From: RGIG4708 sp045538875
GTDB lineage: Bacteria; Bacillota; Clostridia; UMGS1810
NCBI GenBank assembly: GCA_045538875.1
Contig: JAZQEG010000013.1
Span: 1 to 64,000 of the forward strand
Direction of reading: 5' to 3'
Length of the DNA: 64,000 nucleotides
A model generated the notes under the pieces. The model was given only the letters and a program-made list of their open reading frames with translations. It was not told the origin of the DNA and did no database searches. Of this stretch, positions 8,517 to 17,072 are shown in pieces (position 1 is the stretch's first letter; each line of letters starts with the position of its first letter). Made by a program: the position numbers and the translations under genes.

Positions 8517-9509
8517 CTATTTAACAGAATGGTACCAACGAGTGATTTCATTGTAATAATCGTTAATATTGTTGAGATTATCCCTCTTTAAATTACTTGC
8601 CCAATCATTATTAGAGTTTGAAAAATTCACATATTCAATTGCATTATCATAATAAAAAGAATGTTTGGCATCGGTATTCATTTTATTTATATATTCCACT
8701 AAATCGTAATTTTGATATTCGGGGGACTCTCTCCAATATCTTGCCCAATCAAGTACCATTGGACTTAAAAATTTTCTCTTGTCATCTTTAATATCGTCTA
8801 AATATGGTATAAAATAATCATTATATACAGGATGAGAATTATTAAAACTTTTTCCAAATGATATACCTAATGAATTTCTTGCAGTTTCTCCCCTGGCAGC
8901 TTCCACAAGTGGGGAACCTAAATATATCGATTTGTAAGGATCCATAATCGCTAACCCTGTAGATATACAACCACGCATAGGAATACCTGCAACAATGGCT
9001 TGACAGAAAAAATCCATACAGGTCTGCAGGAATGATATGTAAATATAATGTTTGTCATACATTATGGGGTATTGAATAGTGTTCGGTTCACCTAAAAGCA
9101 AAGGATATGGTTCATTTTTTTGGTCTGCCAGCCAAAATGGTTGCTTGTTAAAAAGATAATTGACATAAATAATAAAAGTATCGCTAAAATGACAAATATT
9201 AATATATCCATTTGCATCGGCAATAAGTACATTTGATTTCCAATCATTTGACACAGGAAAAGGAACAACATTGCCAGCAAAACTCTCACTTTTATCAAAT
9301 GATGATTTTTGCTTATTTATTAAGTCCAGTAATTTGTTATATAATTCTAAAATAGCCTGGTTGCCATTTGTTTCTACAAAATTAGAAAAACCCAAAATAT
9401 CAAAAAGAGCAATGGAATATACCTGTTCTTTACTACTGATTTCCCTTAGAACATATTCCAATTCTTCTTGTGATTTAAAAGGTTGTTTTGTTTCATTTTG
9501 TTTAGTCAT
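8517..9509 (-). CDS. Class III nucleotidyl cyclase-like protein
   Basis: A 330-residue protein starting at 9509, where AGGAGAAAAAT precedes the ATG; an earlier in-frame ATG at 9587 overlaps the upstream gene and has no ribosome site. It shows the class III cyclase pattern. YSIALFDILGFSNFVE resembles the first metal-binding strand (Asp-Ile-x-Gly-Phe), HFSDTFIIYV carries the second Asp, and RGCISTGLAI...YLGSPLVEAAR matches the G..V..A.R region. The Asn that normally sits four residues before the last Arg appears replaced by Val. No transmembrane or sensor domain is attached. It could make a cyclic nucleotide or be a degenerate relative. It follows the AAA ATPase gene by 64 bp in the same direction. 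Confidence 0.6.
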   Translation of the reverse strand: MTKQNETKQPFKSQEELEYVLREISSKEQVYSIALFDILGFSNFVETNGNQAILELYNKLLDLINKQKSSFDKSESFAGNVVPFPVSNDWKSNVLIADANGYINICHFSDTFIIYVNYLFNKQPFWLADQKNEPYPLLLGEPNTIQYPIMYDKHYIYISFLQTCMDFFCQAIVAGIPMRGCISTGLAIMDPYKSIYLGSPLVEAARGETARNSLGISFGKSFNNSHPVYNDYFIPYLDDIKDDKRKFLSPMVLDWARYWRESPEYQNYDLVEYINKMNTDAKHSFYYDNAIEYVNFSNSNNDWASNLKRDNLNNINDYYNEITRWYHSVK

Positions 9510-9573
9510 ATTTTTCTCCTGTATCGAATTTACCAGCCAATCTAATGAAATATATTCAATTGTTGTAAATTCA

Positions 9574-10866
9574 TCAATTAATCCCATCTATCGCATACAG
9601 CGGAAGGTTTATAAGTCCAATTTCTTCACTATAATCTGCCATAGACGAGCGTATTGATATTTCAGGCTTAAATTTTTCTCTATATGTCTTAAGGCTCTTT
9701 GCTTTGAGATTTATTTCTGCTTTGACTTCAAGTGGGATAATAATATCACCATTATCAACTATAAAATCAACTTCGCAAGAGTTTCGGTCATTGGTATAAT
9801 AATAAATTCCCAAGTCTTGATTTACTGCGAGCTGCTGCATAACATATTGTTCTGTTAATGCTCCCTTAAATTCAGTGAATAATTCATTTCTATTTAGGAG
9901 AGTACGCTGATTTAAACCTACCATTGCACCGAGCAAGCCTACATCTACAATAAATAATTTAAATGCTTTCAAATCTTCATACGCCTTAAGAGGGATATTG
10001 AGTGCATTAATTCTGCTAACCTTATGCACAAGACCGCAATCCGAAAGCCACATAATTGCAGTTTCATATTCTTTTGCTCTTGCACCTTCACGAATAAGAC
10101 CGTAGATAAACTTTTTGTTTTCTTTTGCAAGCTGTGAGGGTATACTATTCCATAGCATTCTTATTTTTGGTACAATTTCCTTTGGTGCGTGTTTTGAAAA
10201 GTCCTGTTCATAAGCAGTCAGTATTCTCTTTTGAATTTTTCTTGCCTCAACGAAGTCTTTTTCGTCAGCAAAAGATGCCACAACCTCCGGCATACCGCCA
10301 ACATAGTAATACTGTTTTAACGCATCAATATATGTCTGCTTAAAGCTTTTTATCATATCATAATCTTTTTTATCTAAAAGTTCTGCAAATCTTTCAAGAC
10401 CAATTGCCATAAGGAATTCTTTGAATGACAGAGGATACAGTTTTAGGAAGTCTACCTTACCGACAGGGAATGATGTTCCTTCGTGCAGGGCAATTCCAAG
10501 AAGTGAACCAGCACATACAATATGATACTCGGGAGCATTTTCATAAAAATACTTAAGAGATGATAATGCCTTTGGCACTTCCTGAACCTCATCAAATATA
10601 ATGAGCGTATCATCTGGGTTTATTTTATGTCCTGCATATAGTTCAAGCCCCATAATTATGCGTTCCACATTTAAGTCTATAGAAAACAATTCCGCCATTT
10701 GTACATTGGAATCAAAATTAATATATACAGTTTTGTTATATGACTTTTTACCGAATTCTTTCATGATCCAGGTTTTACCTACCTGTCTTGCACCTTCGAT
10801 AATAAGAGGCTTTCGGTTTTTACTATTTTTCCATTTATCAAGATTTTCTATTGCATAACGATACAT
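9574..10866 (-). CDS. AAA+ ATPase with DUF4143 domain
   Basis: A 430-residue protein of the AAA_14/DUF4143 family. Walker A is IIEGARQVGKTW near residue 27, Walker B is LIIFDEVQEVP, and the C-terminal DUF4143 part ends with a restriction-endonuclease-like strand pattern (SCEVDFIVDNGDIIIPLEVK). GGAGG lies seven bases before the ATG at 10866; the TTG two codons earlier is too close to the ribosome site. Members are common, often in accessory regions, and their cellular role is poorly defined. It is followed by the cyclase-like gene, possibly cotranscribed. Confidence 0.85.
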   Translation of the reverse strand: MYRYAIENLDKWKNSKNRKPLIIEGARQVGKTWIMKEFGKKSYNKTVYINFDSNVQMAELFSIDLNVERIIMGLELYAGHKINPDDTLIIFDEVQEVPKALSSLKYFYENAPEYHIVCAGSLLGIALHEGTSFPVGKVDFLKLYPLSFKEFLMAIGLERFAELLDKKDYDMIKSFKQTYIDALKQYYYVGGMPEVVASFADEKDFVEARKIQKRILTAYEQDFSKHAPKEIVPKIRMLWNSIPSQLAKENKKFIYGLIREGARAKEYETAIMWLSDCGLVHKVSRINALNIPLKAYEDLKAFKLFIVDVGLLGAMVGLNQRTLLNRNELFTEFKGALTEQYVMQQLAVNQDLGIYYYTNDRNSCEVDFIVDNGDIIIPLEVKAEINLKAKSLKTYREKFKPEISIRSSMADYSEEIGLINLPLYAIDGIN

Positions 10867-11002
10867 AGTCAATCCTCCAAATTCTTATTATGATGTTATT
10901 ATACCACATATTTTCATAAAATGCAACGAAAAACATAAAAATTATTACATTTTTTGCAGGGAATATTTGTGAACACGATACACTTTTTTCATTTTAATAA
11001 AA

Positions 11003-11044
11003 ATAGCATATGCAAAAGAAATATAATTCTTTCACATATGCTAT
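11003..11044. repeat. Long imperfect hairpin in the 10.9-11.3 kb intergenic region
   Basis: ATAGCATATG and CATATGCTAT pair perfectly, and AAAGAA/TTCTTT pair inside them with a CA/CA internal loop. The minus-strand side continues into TTTTTATT, so it may be a leftward terminator. The 445-bp gap between the ATPase and ABC exporter genes also holds the tRNA remnant and repeats listed next. Confidence 0.45.
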
Positions 11045-11054
11045 ATAATCATTA

Positions 11055-11101
11055 GGTTCTGGCGGGAAACCGTGGGAGTTCAAGTCTTTTCGCCCGCACC
11101 A
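11055..11101 (+). other. 3'-end remnant of a tRNA-Leu gene (candidate attachment site)
   Basis: The stretch GTGGGAGTTCAAGTCTTTTC followed by GCCCGCACCA matches the T-arm, acceptor strand and CCA of bacterial tRNA-Leu (normally GTGGGGGTTCAAGTCCC...CCCGCACCA). A variable-arm-like GGCGGGAAACC precedes it. No D-arm, anticodon arm or 5' acceptor strand is present and the T-stem is degraded to G-T pairs, so it is not a functional tRNA. Such 3' fragments are left by integrating elements. Confidence 0.6.
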
Positions 11102-11152
11102 ACACTATACTCGGGATTAGATATAGTTCCGAGTATATTTTGTTTTTAAACA
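11096..11152 (+). repeat. Copy A of a diverged tandem repeat: tRNA end plus terminator
   Basis: Starts GCACCAACACT and contains ATACTCGG (11107-11114) pairing with CCGAGTAT (11129-11136), followed by ATTTTGTTTTT: an intrinsic terminator as expected after a tRNA gene. Similar in order and sequence to 11202-11259. Confidence 0.55.
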
Positions 11153-11201
11153 CAACCAAATCAACATTCGCTTTCGCTCTGTTTATTTGGAAGAGACGAC
11201 T

Positions 11202-11259
11202 GCTCCAACACTGTGCTTGGAACTAAATATGGTTCAGAGCATTTTTTATGTTTAAAAAG
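11202..11259 (+). repeat. Copy B of the diverged tRNA-end/terminator repeat
   Basis: Starts GCTCCAACACT and carries TGCTTGGAAC...GTTCAGAGCA followed by TTTTTTATGTTT, parallel to copy A 106 bp upstream. The two copies suggest duplicated attachment-site debris. Confidence 0.5.
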
Positions 11260-11311
11260 TATTTATTTTTATAAAATAATATGGTATACTGATAGCAAAG
11301 AGGTGTATGCT

Positions 11312-13066
11312 ATGAAAAAACAATCTACCATACAATTGATGAAAAAGTTTTTGCCATATTACAAGCCATATTTGGCAATTGTTGCAATAGACCTTTTGTG
11401 CGCTGCCCTTACCACTGTGTGCGAAATGGTGCTGCCACTTATTATAAAGTACATTACCAACACTGCCATAAGCAGCACAGCAACGCTTATTATGACGGAC
11501 ATATTAAAGCTTGGCGGTGTGTACCTGTTTTTAAAGATAGTTGATACAATAGCAAACTATTATATGGCATATATAGGTCATACAATGGGTGTTATGCTCG
11601 AAACTGATATGCGCCGTGACTTGTTTGCTCATTTGCAAAAGCTTTCGTTTTCGTATTTTGACAAGGCAAAGGTGGGCCAAATTATGTCGCGCCTTACCTC
11701 CGATTTGTTTGACATAACAGAATTTACCCACCACTTTCCCGAGGAGGTTTTTATTGCAACAATAAAAATTGTGGGTTCGTTTGTAATTTTGGGTAACATT
11801 AGCATACCGCTTACCCTCATAATATTTGCCCTATTGCCCATTATGTTTATATCTATAAAGTTTTTTCGAAAAGGTATGAAGGAAACCTTTAAGCAGCGCA
11901 GGCGCGAGGTTGGCGAGCTAAATGCCGACATTGAAGATACATTGCTTGGCATAAGGGTGGTTAAAAGCTTTGCCAACGAGGAGCTTGAAAATCAAAAATT
12001 TGCCGAGGGTAACAAAAGATTTTTTGACATAAAAAAGCTTTCATACAGGTATATGGCACGATTTCAGTGCTGCACAAGGTTTTTTGACGGTGTAATGTAT
12101 GTAGCGGTGATTATTTTGGGCTCGATGTTTATGCTTTACGGCAAAATAAACGCAGCAGACCTTATTACATTTTTGCTGTACATACAAACTCTCATTGCAT
12201 CTATACGCACAATAGTTCAGTTTACCGAGCAGTTTCAAAATGGAATTACAGGAATAGAACGATTTTACGAAATTATGGATGTAGATTATGAAATTAAAGA
12301 CCTGCCCGATGCAAAAGACATACACAATGTTAAAGGTGATATAAAATTTGAAAATGTAACATTTGCTTACAATGTCGAGGACGGCGAGGTGCTGTCAAAT
12401 ATATCACTTAATATTAAAAGCGGGGAAAACATTGCCATTGTAGGCCCATCGGGCGGCGGCAAAACCACGCTGTGCAACCTCATACCCCGATTTTATGATG
12501 TTAAAGAAGGTCGCATTACAATTGACGGGCACGACATTAAAGAAATTACCCTTAAAACTCTGCGTGACAACATAGGTGTTGTACAGCAGGATGTGTATAT
12601 GTTTTGCGGCACAGTTTATGACAACATATGCTACGGCAAGCCCGATGCAACAATGGAAGAAATACAAAACGCAGCCAAAATGGCAGATGCACACGACTTT
12701 ATAATGAGCCTGCCAAAAGGCTACCACACATATATAGGCGAGCGAGGCATAAGGCTTAGCGGAGGTCAAAAGCAGAGGCTTTCTATTGCAAGGCTTTTTC
12801 TTAAAAACCCGCCCATACTCATACTTGACGAGGCAACATCTGCACTTGACAACGAAAGCGAGCTTGTTGTGCAAAAATCGTTGGAAAAGCTTGCAAAGGG
12901 GCGCACTACACTTACAATTGCTCACAGGCTTACCACAATAAAAAATGCAACAAAAATAATTGTACTTACCGAAAATGGTATTACCGAAGTTGGCACTCAC
13001 AAAGAGCTTATGCAAAAGCAAGGCGAATATGCAAAGCTGTACAGCTTGTATAGCACTTGTGTGTAA
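11312..13066 (+). CDS. ABC exporter (fused permease-ATPase, MsbA/LmrA type)
   Basis: A 584-residue half-transporter that should work as a homo- or heterodimer in the cytoplasmic membrane. The ABC_membrane domain (six helices) occupies residues about 15-310 and the nucleotide-binding domain about 340-580. Walker A is GPSGGGKTT, the Q-loop lies in VVQQDVYMF, the signature is LSGGQKQR, Walker B ILILDEATSALD, and the switch His is in TIAHRLTTI. The start at 11312 follows AAAGAGGTG; a TATACT -10 box at 11285-11290 lies just upstream. The substrate cannot be predicted; lipid or drug export is usual. No partner gene is adjacent, so a homodimer is likely. Confidence 0.93.
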   Translation: MKKQSTIQLMKKFLPYYKPYLAIVAIDLLCAALTTVCEMVLPLIIKYITNTAISSTATLIMTDILKLGGVYLFLKIVDTIANYYMAYIGHTMGVMLETDMRRDLFAHLQKLSFSYFDKAKVGQIMSRLTSDLFDITEFTHHFPEEVFIATIKIVGSFVILGNISIPLTLIIFALLPIMFISIKFFRKGMKETFKQRRREVGELNADIEDTLLGIRVVKSFANEELENQKFAEGNKRFFDIKKLSYRYMARFQCCTRFFDGVMYVAVIILGSMFMLYGKINAADLITFLLYIQTLIASIRTIVQFTEQFQNGITGIERFYEIMDVDYEIKDLPDAKDIHNVKGDIKFENVTFAYNVEDGEVLSNISLNIKSGENIAIVGPSGGGKTTLCNLIPRFYDVKEGRITIDGHDIKEITLKTLRDNIGVVQQDVYMFCGTVYDNICYGKPDATMEEIQNAAKMADAHDFIMSLPKGYHTYIGERGIRLSGGQKQRLSIARLFLKNPPILILDEATSALDNESELVVQKSLEKLAKGRTTLTIAHRLTTIKNATKIIVLTENGITEVGTHKELMQKQGEYAKLYSLYSTCV

Positions 13067-13089
13067 AATTAAATGATATAATAAAAAAC

Positions 13090-13187
13090 AGCACATAATA
13101 AACAAACTGAGCCAAAGGCGTAAAAGATAGCCATCGGAGTTCGGATAATACTCCAATGGCTAAAGTTTGTTAATTATGTGCTTTTTT
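13090..13187. terminator. Bidirectional nested terminator
   Basis: AGCACATAAT (13090-13099) pairs with ATTATGTGCT (13173-13182). Inside it, ACAAACT/AGTTTGT and TAGCCATCGGAGT/ACTCCAATGGCTA form further stems. TTTTTT follows on the plus strand and TGTTTTTTAT on the minus strand, so it serves both the ABC exporter and the convergent argF. Confidence 0.75.
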
Positions 13188-13202
13188 GTATTACACTTTG
13201 TA

Positions 13203-14120
13203 TTAACCCATACAAGCTACCATTACTGCCTTTTGCGCATGGAGCCTGTTTTCGGCCTCGTCAAAAATAACACTTTGAGGGCCGTCTATAACCTCAGGCG
13301 CAACCTCATATCCTCTGTATGCAGGGAGGCAGTGCAAAAATATTGCATCTTCCTTTGCAGCAGCCATTCGGTCAGCTGTAACGCTGTAGTTACCAAACAC
13401 TTTTATCCTTTGCTGCTTTTGGTCCTCCTGACCCATACTTACCCAAGTATCAGTAACAACCACATCGGCATTAAAAATTGCACTATCGGGGTCATTTGTA
13501 ATAATTACATCAGAGCCTTGCTTTTTTGCATCGGCAATTGCTCTGTCTGTAACAAGTGCATCACATTCGTAGCCTTTTGGTGTTGCAACAGCAATGTTTA
13601 TACCCATTTTTGAACATCCGTAAAGCAGTGAGTTTGAAATGTTGTTGCCGTCACCAAGATATGCAAGCTTTAAGCCCTCCAGCCTGCCCTTGTGCTCATA
13701 AATTGTTTGAAAATCGGCAAGAATCTGGCAAGGGTGCAAAAGGTCGGTAAGGCCGTTGATAATGCTTATTGAGCCGTATTTTGCCAAATCCTCAACATCG
13801 CTTTGGTCATATGTACGAATCATAATACCATCTAAAAAGCGTGAAAGCACATTTGCAGTATCGTATATGCTTTCGCCTCTGCCAAGCTGAATGTCATTGC
13901 TCGACAAAAACAATGCCTGACCTCCAAGCTGATACATACCAACTTCAAAGGATACCCTTGTGCGTGTAGATGATTTAGAAAAAATCATACCAAGAGATTT
14001 GCCCTTGAGGTGATGGTGCACAACACCTGCTTTGTTTTCGGCTTTGAGCTTTATTGCCATATTCAAAATATTTTCAATTTCCTGCTTTGAGCAGTCATAT
14101 AGGCTTAATAAGTGTTTCAT
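13203..14120 (-). CDS. argF: Ornithine carbamoyltransferase
   Basis: Makes citrulline from ornithine and carbamoyl phosphate in arginine synthesis. It is 305 residues, close to the family length. Diagnostic motifs are KSSTRTRVSFEVG (carbamoyl phosphate), HPCQILADFQT and FLHCLPAYRG (the Cys-Leu-Pro ornithine loop). The start at 14120 follows AAAGGAGACATACAA; an earlier frame extension lacks a ribosome site. It is transcribed alone from a TTGATT-N17-TATAAT promoter overlapped by an ArgR-like palindrome. Aspartate carbamoyltransferase is excluded by the HCLP loop. argG and argH are 25 kb away in this window. Confidence 0.95.
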   Translation of the reverse strand: MKHLLSLYDCSKQEIENILNMAIKLKAENKAGVVHHHLKGKSLGMIFSKSSTRTRVSFEVGMYQLGGQALFLSSNDIQLGRGESIYDTANVLSRFLDGIMIRTYDQSDVEDLAKYGSISIINGLTDLLHPCQILADFQTIYEHKGRLEGLKLAYLGDGNNISNSLLYGCSKMGINIAVATPKGYECDALVTDRAIADAKKQGSDVIITNDPDSAIFNADVVVTDTWVSMGQEDQKQQRIKVFGNYSVTADRMAAAKEDAIFLHCLPAYRGYEVAPEVIDGPQSVIFDEAENRLHAQKAVMVACMG

Positions 14121-14142
14121 TTGTATGTCTCCTTTACAAAAT

Positions 14143-14179
14143 ATGTATTTATTATACATCCTTTGGGTTCAAAAATCAA
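14143..14179 (-). promoter_or_regulatory. argF promoter with ArgR-like box
   Basis: TTGATT (14174-14179) and TATAAT (14151-14156) with a 17-bp spacer. The palindrome ATGTATTTATTATACAT (14143-14159) covers the -10 box and resembles ARG boxes bound by ArgR/AhrC when arginine is plentiful. Confidence 0.6.
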
Positions 14180-14186
14180 CACATAT

Positions 14187-15734
14187 TTATCGTTTTGGAA
14201 TAAGAAGCTGCTGACCTGTCAAAAGAGAAATTCCGTCATCAAGCTTGTTTATTGATGCTATTTCGCTCTCGGTAGTGTGATACCTCTTTGCTATATCCCA
14301 CAGGCTGTCACCGTTTTGCACAAAATATACAGTTATGCCTGCCTGACCCGATTTATCTATTTTGGCATTTTCGTCAAAGTCGATATCATTTATTACGGCG
14401 ATATCCTTATCTGATATCAGATTTGCCGTCACCTTAAGCACAGCACGCACATTAATACCCATTGCGCCCTCAATGCTGTAGCTGCTATGCTGAGTATCAA
14501 CAGCGGCATTAATCTTTGAAGCGGCTTTGTCATACTTGCGGTCAGTTTGCAAATTGCACTCAAACGGCAGTTTTTGGTTGATGCTTTTTAGCTCACCGTT
14601 TTCGGTCATATACAAAACATCTGCATTTACAATGCCGTCTATACTGATGTAATTATCACCAACGGCAGCATTTTCGATGTTTGCATTTGTACTCATTGTA
14701 TAAACCTTTTGTATAAGGTCGCCCTCGAGCGCTCTGATGGTGTTGTTAACAATGCACTGAGTGTTTATTGTGTCCACAAGCTGCGAAACCTTTATATCGC
14801 TTGAATAAACGCTTATTTGGTAATCGGGGCTGTATATGTCACTTATATATTCGATGCCAGCCTCTTCAAACACCGAAAGTGTAATGCATATATCAGCTTT
14901 GGCATTTATTTGTGACATTGTTGCATCGGTGTCAAGCTCACTTGTTACACACTGATTTTTTACTTCAAAATCCACATCACACCACGCATCCTGCGGTATA
15001 GTATCCACATCGGCAATGTGAGTAAAGGGGATTTCGTTGTCACAGCTGCACAGCTCCCCATCGGACAAATACAATGTTTTAAGTGCAACATTGCCCTTAA
15101 AAACCGCTTTGTTTGCCACTGTTTTAAGCTCGTGCTCTGTAACACTCATACTGCACTTTACAATTTGCGAAATTTTTGGCGAATGCTCGGGGATAGTACA
15201 CAGCTCATCAATGTGCAGCGTGTGCTCACTGAGCGAAAGCAAATTGTAATTGTTTACTGCTTTTTTGCGGTGTGGCAGTGCATCTTTGTCCGACACTGAT
15301 GTAACAACCGACACGGTGTCTTTTTTGTACACTTTTGACTCAAAATCAATTGCACATTTTGCGTTGAGCTTGCGGCTGTTGTGTACAGAATATTCGGTAT
15401 GCACCGTTTGGCCTTTTACTTTAACAAATGTATTTTCGCCTGAGCACTCTGCACTTATTTGGCGGCTAAAAGGCGAGGTATAGTCAATATACTGCAGCGA
15501 GTTTTGCTCGTCATCGCTCACATACAAAATATTGTAGTTTACAACACCCGTAACTGTGATATAACCGCCTGATACACTTTTTTCGTTTATCTGCTCTTTT
15601 GCAGACACCTCAAGAATATTTTTTATATCGGGCTTTGTATCGGGAACAATTATATCACAATCAGAAATATACCTTACCTTTACGCAGTTATCATATGTGT
15701 AGTTTAAATCTTCTCTGTTCATTTCTACAGACAT
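14187..15734 (-). CDS. SipL-like spore coat morphogenesis protein (DUF3794 repeats + LysM)
   Basis: A 515-residue protein with tandem DUF3794 (SipL/SPOCS) modules and a C-terminal LysM domain at residues about 468-515 (VQNGDSLWDIAKRYHTTESE, GQQLLIPKR). In Clostridioides difficile SipL uses its LysM domain to bind SpoIVA and tether the coat to the forespore. AGGGGGAT precedes the ATG at 15734. There is no signal peptide, as expected for a mother-cell cytosolic coat factor. It is a single-gene unit, divergent from the small gene at 15916. This is the best evidence in the window that the organism sporulates. Confidence 0.8.
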   Translation of the reverse strand: MSVEMNREDLNYTYDNCVKVRYISDCDIIVPDTKPDIKNILEVSAKEQINEKSVSGGYITVTGVVNYNILYVSDDEQNSLQYIDYTSPFSRQISAECSGENTFVKVKGQTVHTEYSVHNSRKLNAKCAIDFESKVYKKDTVSVVTSVSDKDALPHRKKAVNNYNLLSLSEHTLHIDELCTIPEHSPKISQIVKCSMSVTEHELKTVANKAVFKGNVALKTLYLSDGELCSCDNEIPFTHIADVDTIPQDAWCDVDFEVKNQCVTSELDTDATMSQINAKADICITLSVFEEAGIEYISDIYSPDYQISVYSSDIKVSQLVDTINTQCIVNNTIRALEGDLIQKVYTMSTNANIENAAVGDNYISIDGIVNADVLYMTENGELKSINQKLPFECNLQTDRKYDKAASKINAAVDTQHSSYSIEGAMGINVRAVLKVTANLISDKDIAVINDIDFDENAKIDKSGQAGITVYFVQNGDSLWDIAKRYHTTESEIASINKLDDGISLLTGQQLLIPKR

Positions 15735-15915
15735 AGCAATCCCCCTAAATCAGTTTGTACATATATATGAGCATACTTACAAAATATTCATAAAACAAAC
15801 TAATAGTGCTTGCATCACATTATATTTTGCTTTAAATTTTTGATAATTTATTGACTTTGAGGTTTAAAAAGGTTAAAATGTTAATATATTGTAACTCACA
15901 GAAAGGCTAATAATT

Positions 15916-16119
15916 ATGAAAAACAATGAACATGGTTTTACATTGGGTGAGCACGTTGACGGCAACAAAACTTTTAAGTTTCGTCTTTCTCATCACAAAT
16001 ATTATATTATAGAATGTGTGGATGAGCAGGAAGATAAGGTTTTGCAGCAAATTTCAAATATGCAAAAGGCATATGAGGAATGGAATAAGATAAAACGCCC
16101 CGAAAAGCAAAAAAAGTAG
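15916..16119 (+). CDS. Small hypothetical protein (67 aa)
   Basis: Starts MKNNEHGFTLGEHVDGNKTF and ends in a Lys-rich tail (RPEKQKK). A ribosome site (AAAGG) precedes the ATG and a strong terminator overlaps the stop codon, so it is a discrete transcription unit. I recognise no family; it is probably a cytosolic beta-then-helix protein. Confidence 0.65.
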   Translation: MKNNEHGFTLGEHVDGNKTFKFRLSHHKYYIIECVDEQEDKVLQQISNMQKAYEEWNKIKRPEKQKK

Positions 16120-16143
16120 CGAAATTTAATTCGCTACTTTTTT
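16113..16143 (+). terminator. Intrinsic terminator of the 67-aa gene
   Basis: AAAGTAGCGAA and TTCGCTACTTT pair perfectly around ATTTAA, followed by TTTTTT. Confidence 0.85.
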
Positions 16144-16246
16144 ATTGTAATTGTACTGCTAACCTTAACTAACAAATCGGCATAAACTTCATCTGCAGAT
16201 GACAAGTGGTTTAACAATTTGTTATGAAAAATTTTTACCAAACTGA

Positions 16247-17056
16247 TTAGCCAAAATATTTGTTGATAATCCTAGCCTTTTCCGCCTTTTTTTCGGTTAT
16301 ATATGCATTTTTTACTGTGGTTGCAAGCTTGGTATCCCTGCCTGCTGCTTTTAACAGCTCTGTAAGCTCTGCAACAACCTGATCAACCTGTGCGTCGTAG
16401 CGGTCTTCCATTGCAAGGCCTTCGGCCATACGGGATTTAACCACTGCTGCAACATTTGCGGTTGTATGCTCCTCTACAGGCCGTGCCAGAAATTCTGCCT
16501 TTGCAGCTGCCCAATACTCACCAAATTCGGCATAGTAATTTGCCTTTATAACATAAAGCTCTGCAACCTTTTGACTGATTAATGTGTCATAATCAACATC
16601 CTGCGGTTGCTGTGGCTGCTGTTGAGGCTTTTTATCCTCAGGCTTGTTTGTTTGTGCATTATTTGACTCTGTCTGATTTTGCTGTGGTTTGTTGTTGGGC
16701 TGTTGTACTTGAGAGTGCTGCTGATTTTGGTCTGCCTCGGCTTTGTTTGCCTTTGCCTGCTCCAGTGTAAGCTGACCTGTCATTATTTTGGTGGCATCCT
16801 CTTTGGTAATTTGGTTGTTGTTAAGTGCTGCAATTTCCTCCTCGGTCATCTGGCGAAGAGTGCCTATATTGTTATTTTCAAGATAATCAACAACTTCCTG
16901 CTCGGATTGCTGTGACTTTTGGGCTATTTGCTGCTCATCAAGATTGATACCGTCAATAAATGCAGATATATTTTCGTACTGCCATATTACAAGGCCCAAA
17001 ACAATTGCAACAATTACTGCAAGTATAATCAAAAATATCTTGAGCTTTTTATTCAT
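16247..17056 (-). CDS. Membrane-anchored hypothetical protein with Gln/Pro-rich linker
   Basis: A 269-residue protein with one N-terminal membrane helix (residues about 6-26), an acidic region, a low-complexity Q/N/P/K-rich linker (about 110-150) and a helical C-terminal domain (about 155-269) with WAAAKAEFLARP and AEKARIINKYFG. It is probably anchored in the membrane with the helical domain outside. GGAGG precedes the ATG. It follows the CapD-type gene by 16 bp, so they are likely cotranscribed and it may act in envelope or polysaccharide assembly. I do not recognise the family. Confidence 0.7.
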   Translation of the reverse strand: MNKKLKIFLIILAVIVAIVLGLVIWQYENISAFIDGINLDEQQIAQKSQQSEQEVVDYLENNNIGTLRQMTEEEIAALNNNQITKEDATKIMTGQLTLEQAKANKAEADQNQQHSQVQQPNNKPQQNQTESNNAQTNKPEDKKPQQQPQQPQDVDYDTLISQKVAELYVIKANYYAEFGEYWAAAKAEFLARPVEEHTTANVAAVVKSRMAEGLAMEDRYDAQVDQVVAELTELLKAAGRDTKLATTVKNAYITEKKAEKARIINKYFG

Positions 17057-17072
17057 ATAGTGTTACCTCCAA

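Noticed and set aside
8517..9509. Assignment to the Pycsar antiphage system
   Set aside because: No adjacent cyclic-nucleotide-binding effector (TIR, membrane or phospholipase type) is visible, and the cyclase identity itself is only pattern-based.
11020..11101. Functional tRNA gene
   Set aside because: Only the 3' part matches tRNA-Leu; no D-arm, anticodon arm or pairing 5' acceptor strand can be found upstream.
12404..13156. Long minus-strand open frame (250 codons) inside the ABC exporter gene
   Set aside because: It is antisense to the conserved ATPase domain, rich in Cys/Tyr/His as expected of a shadow frame, and has no ribosome site.
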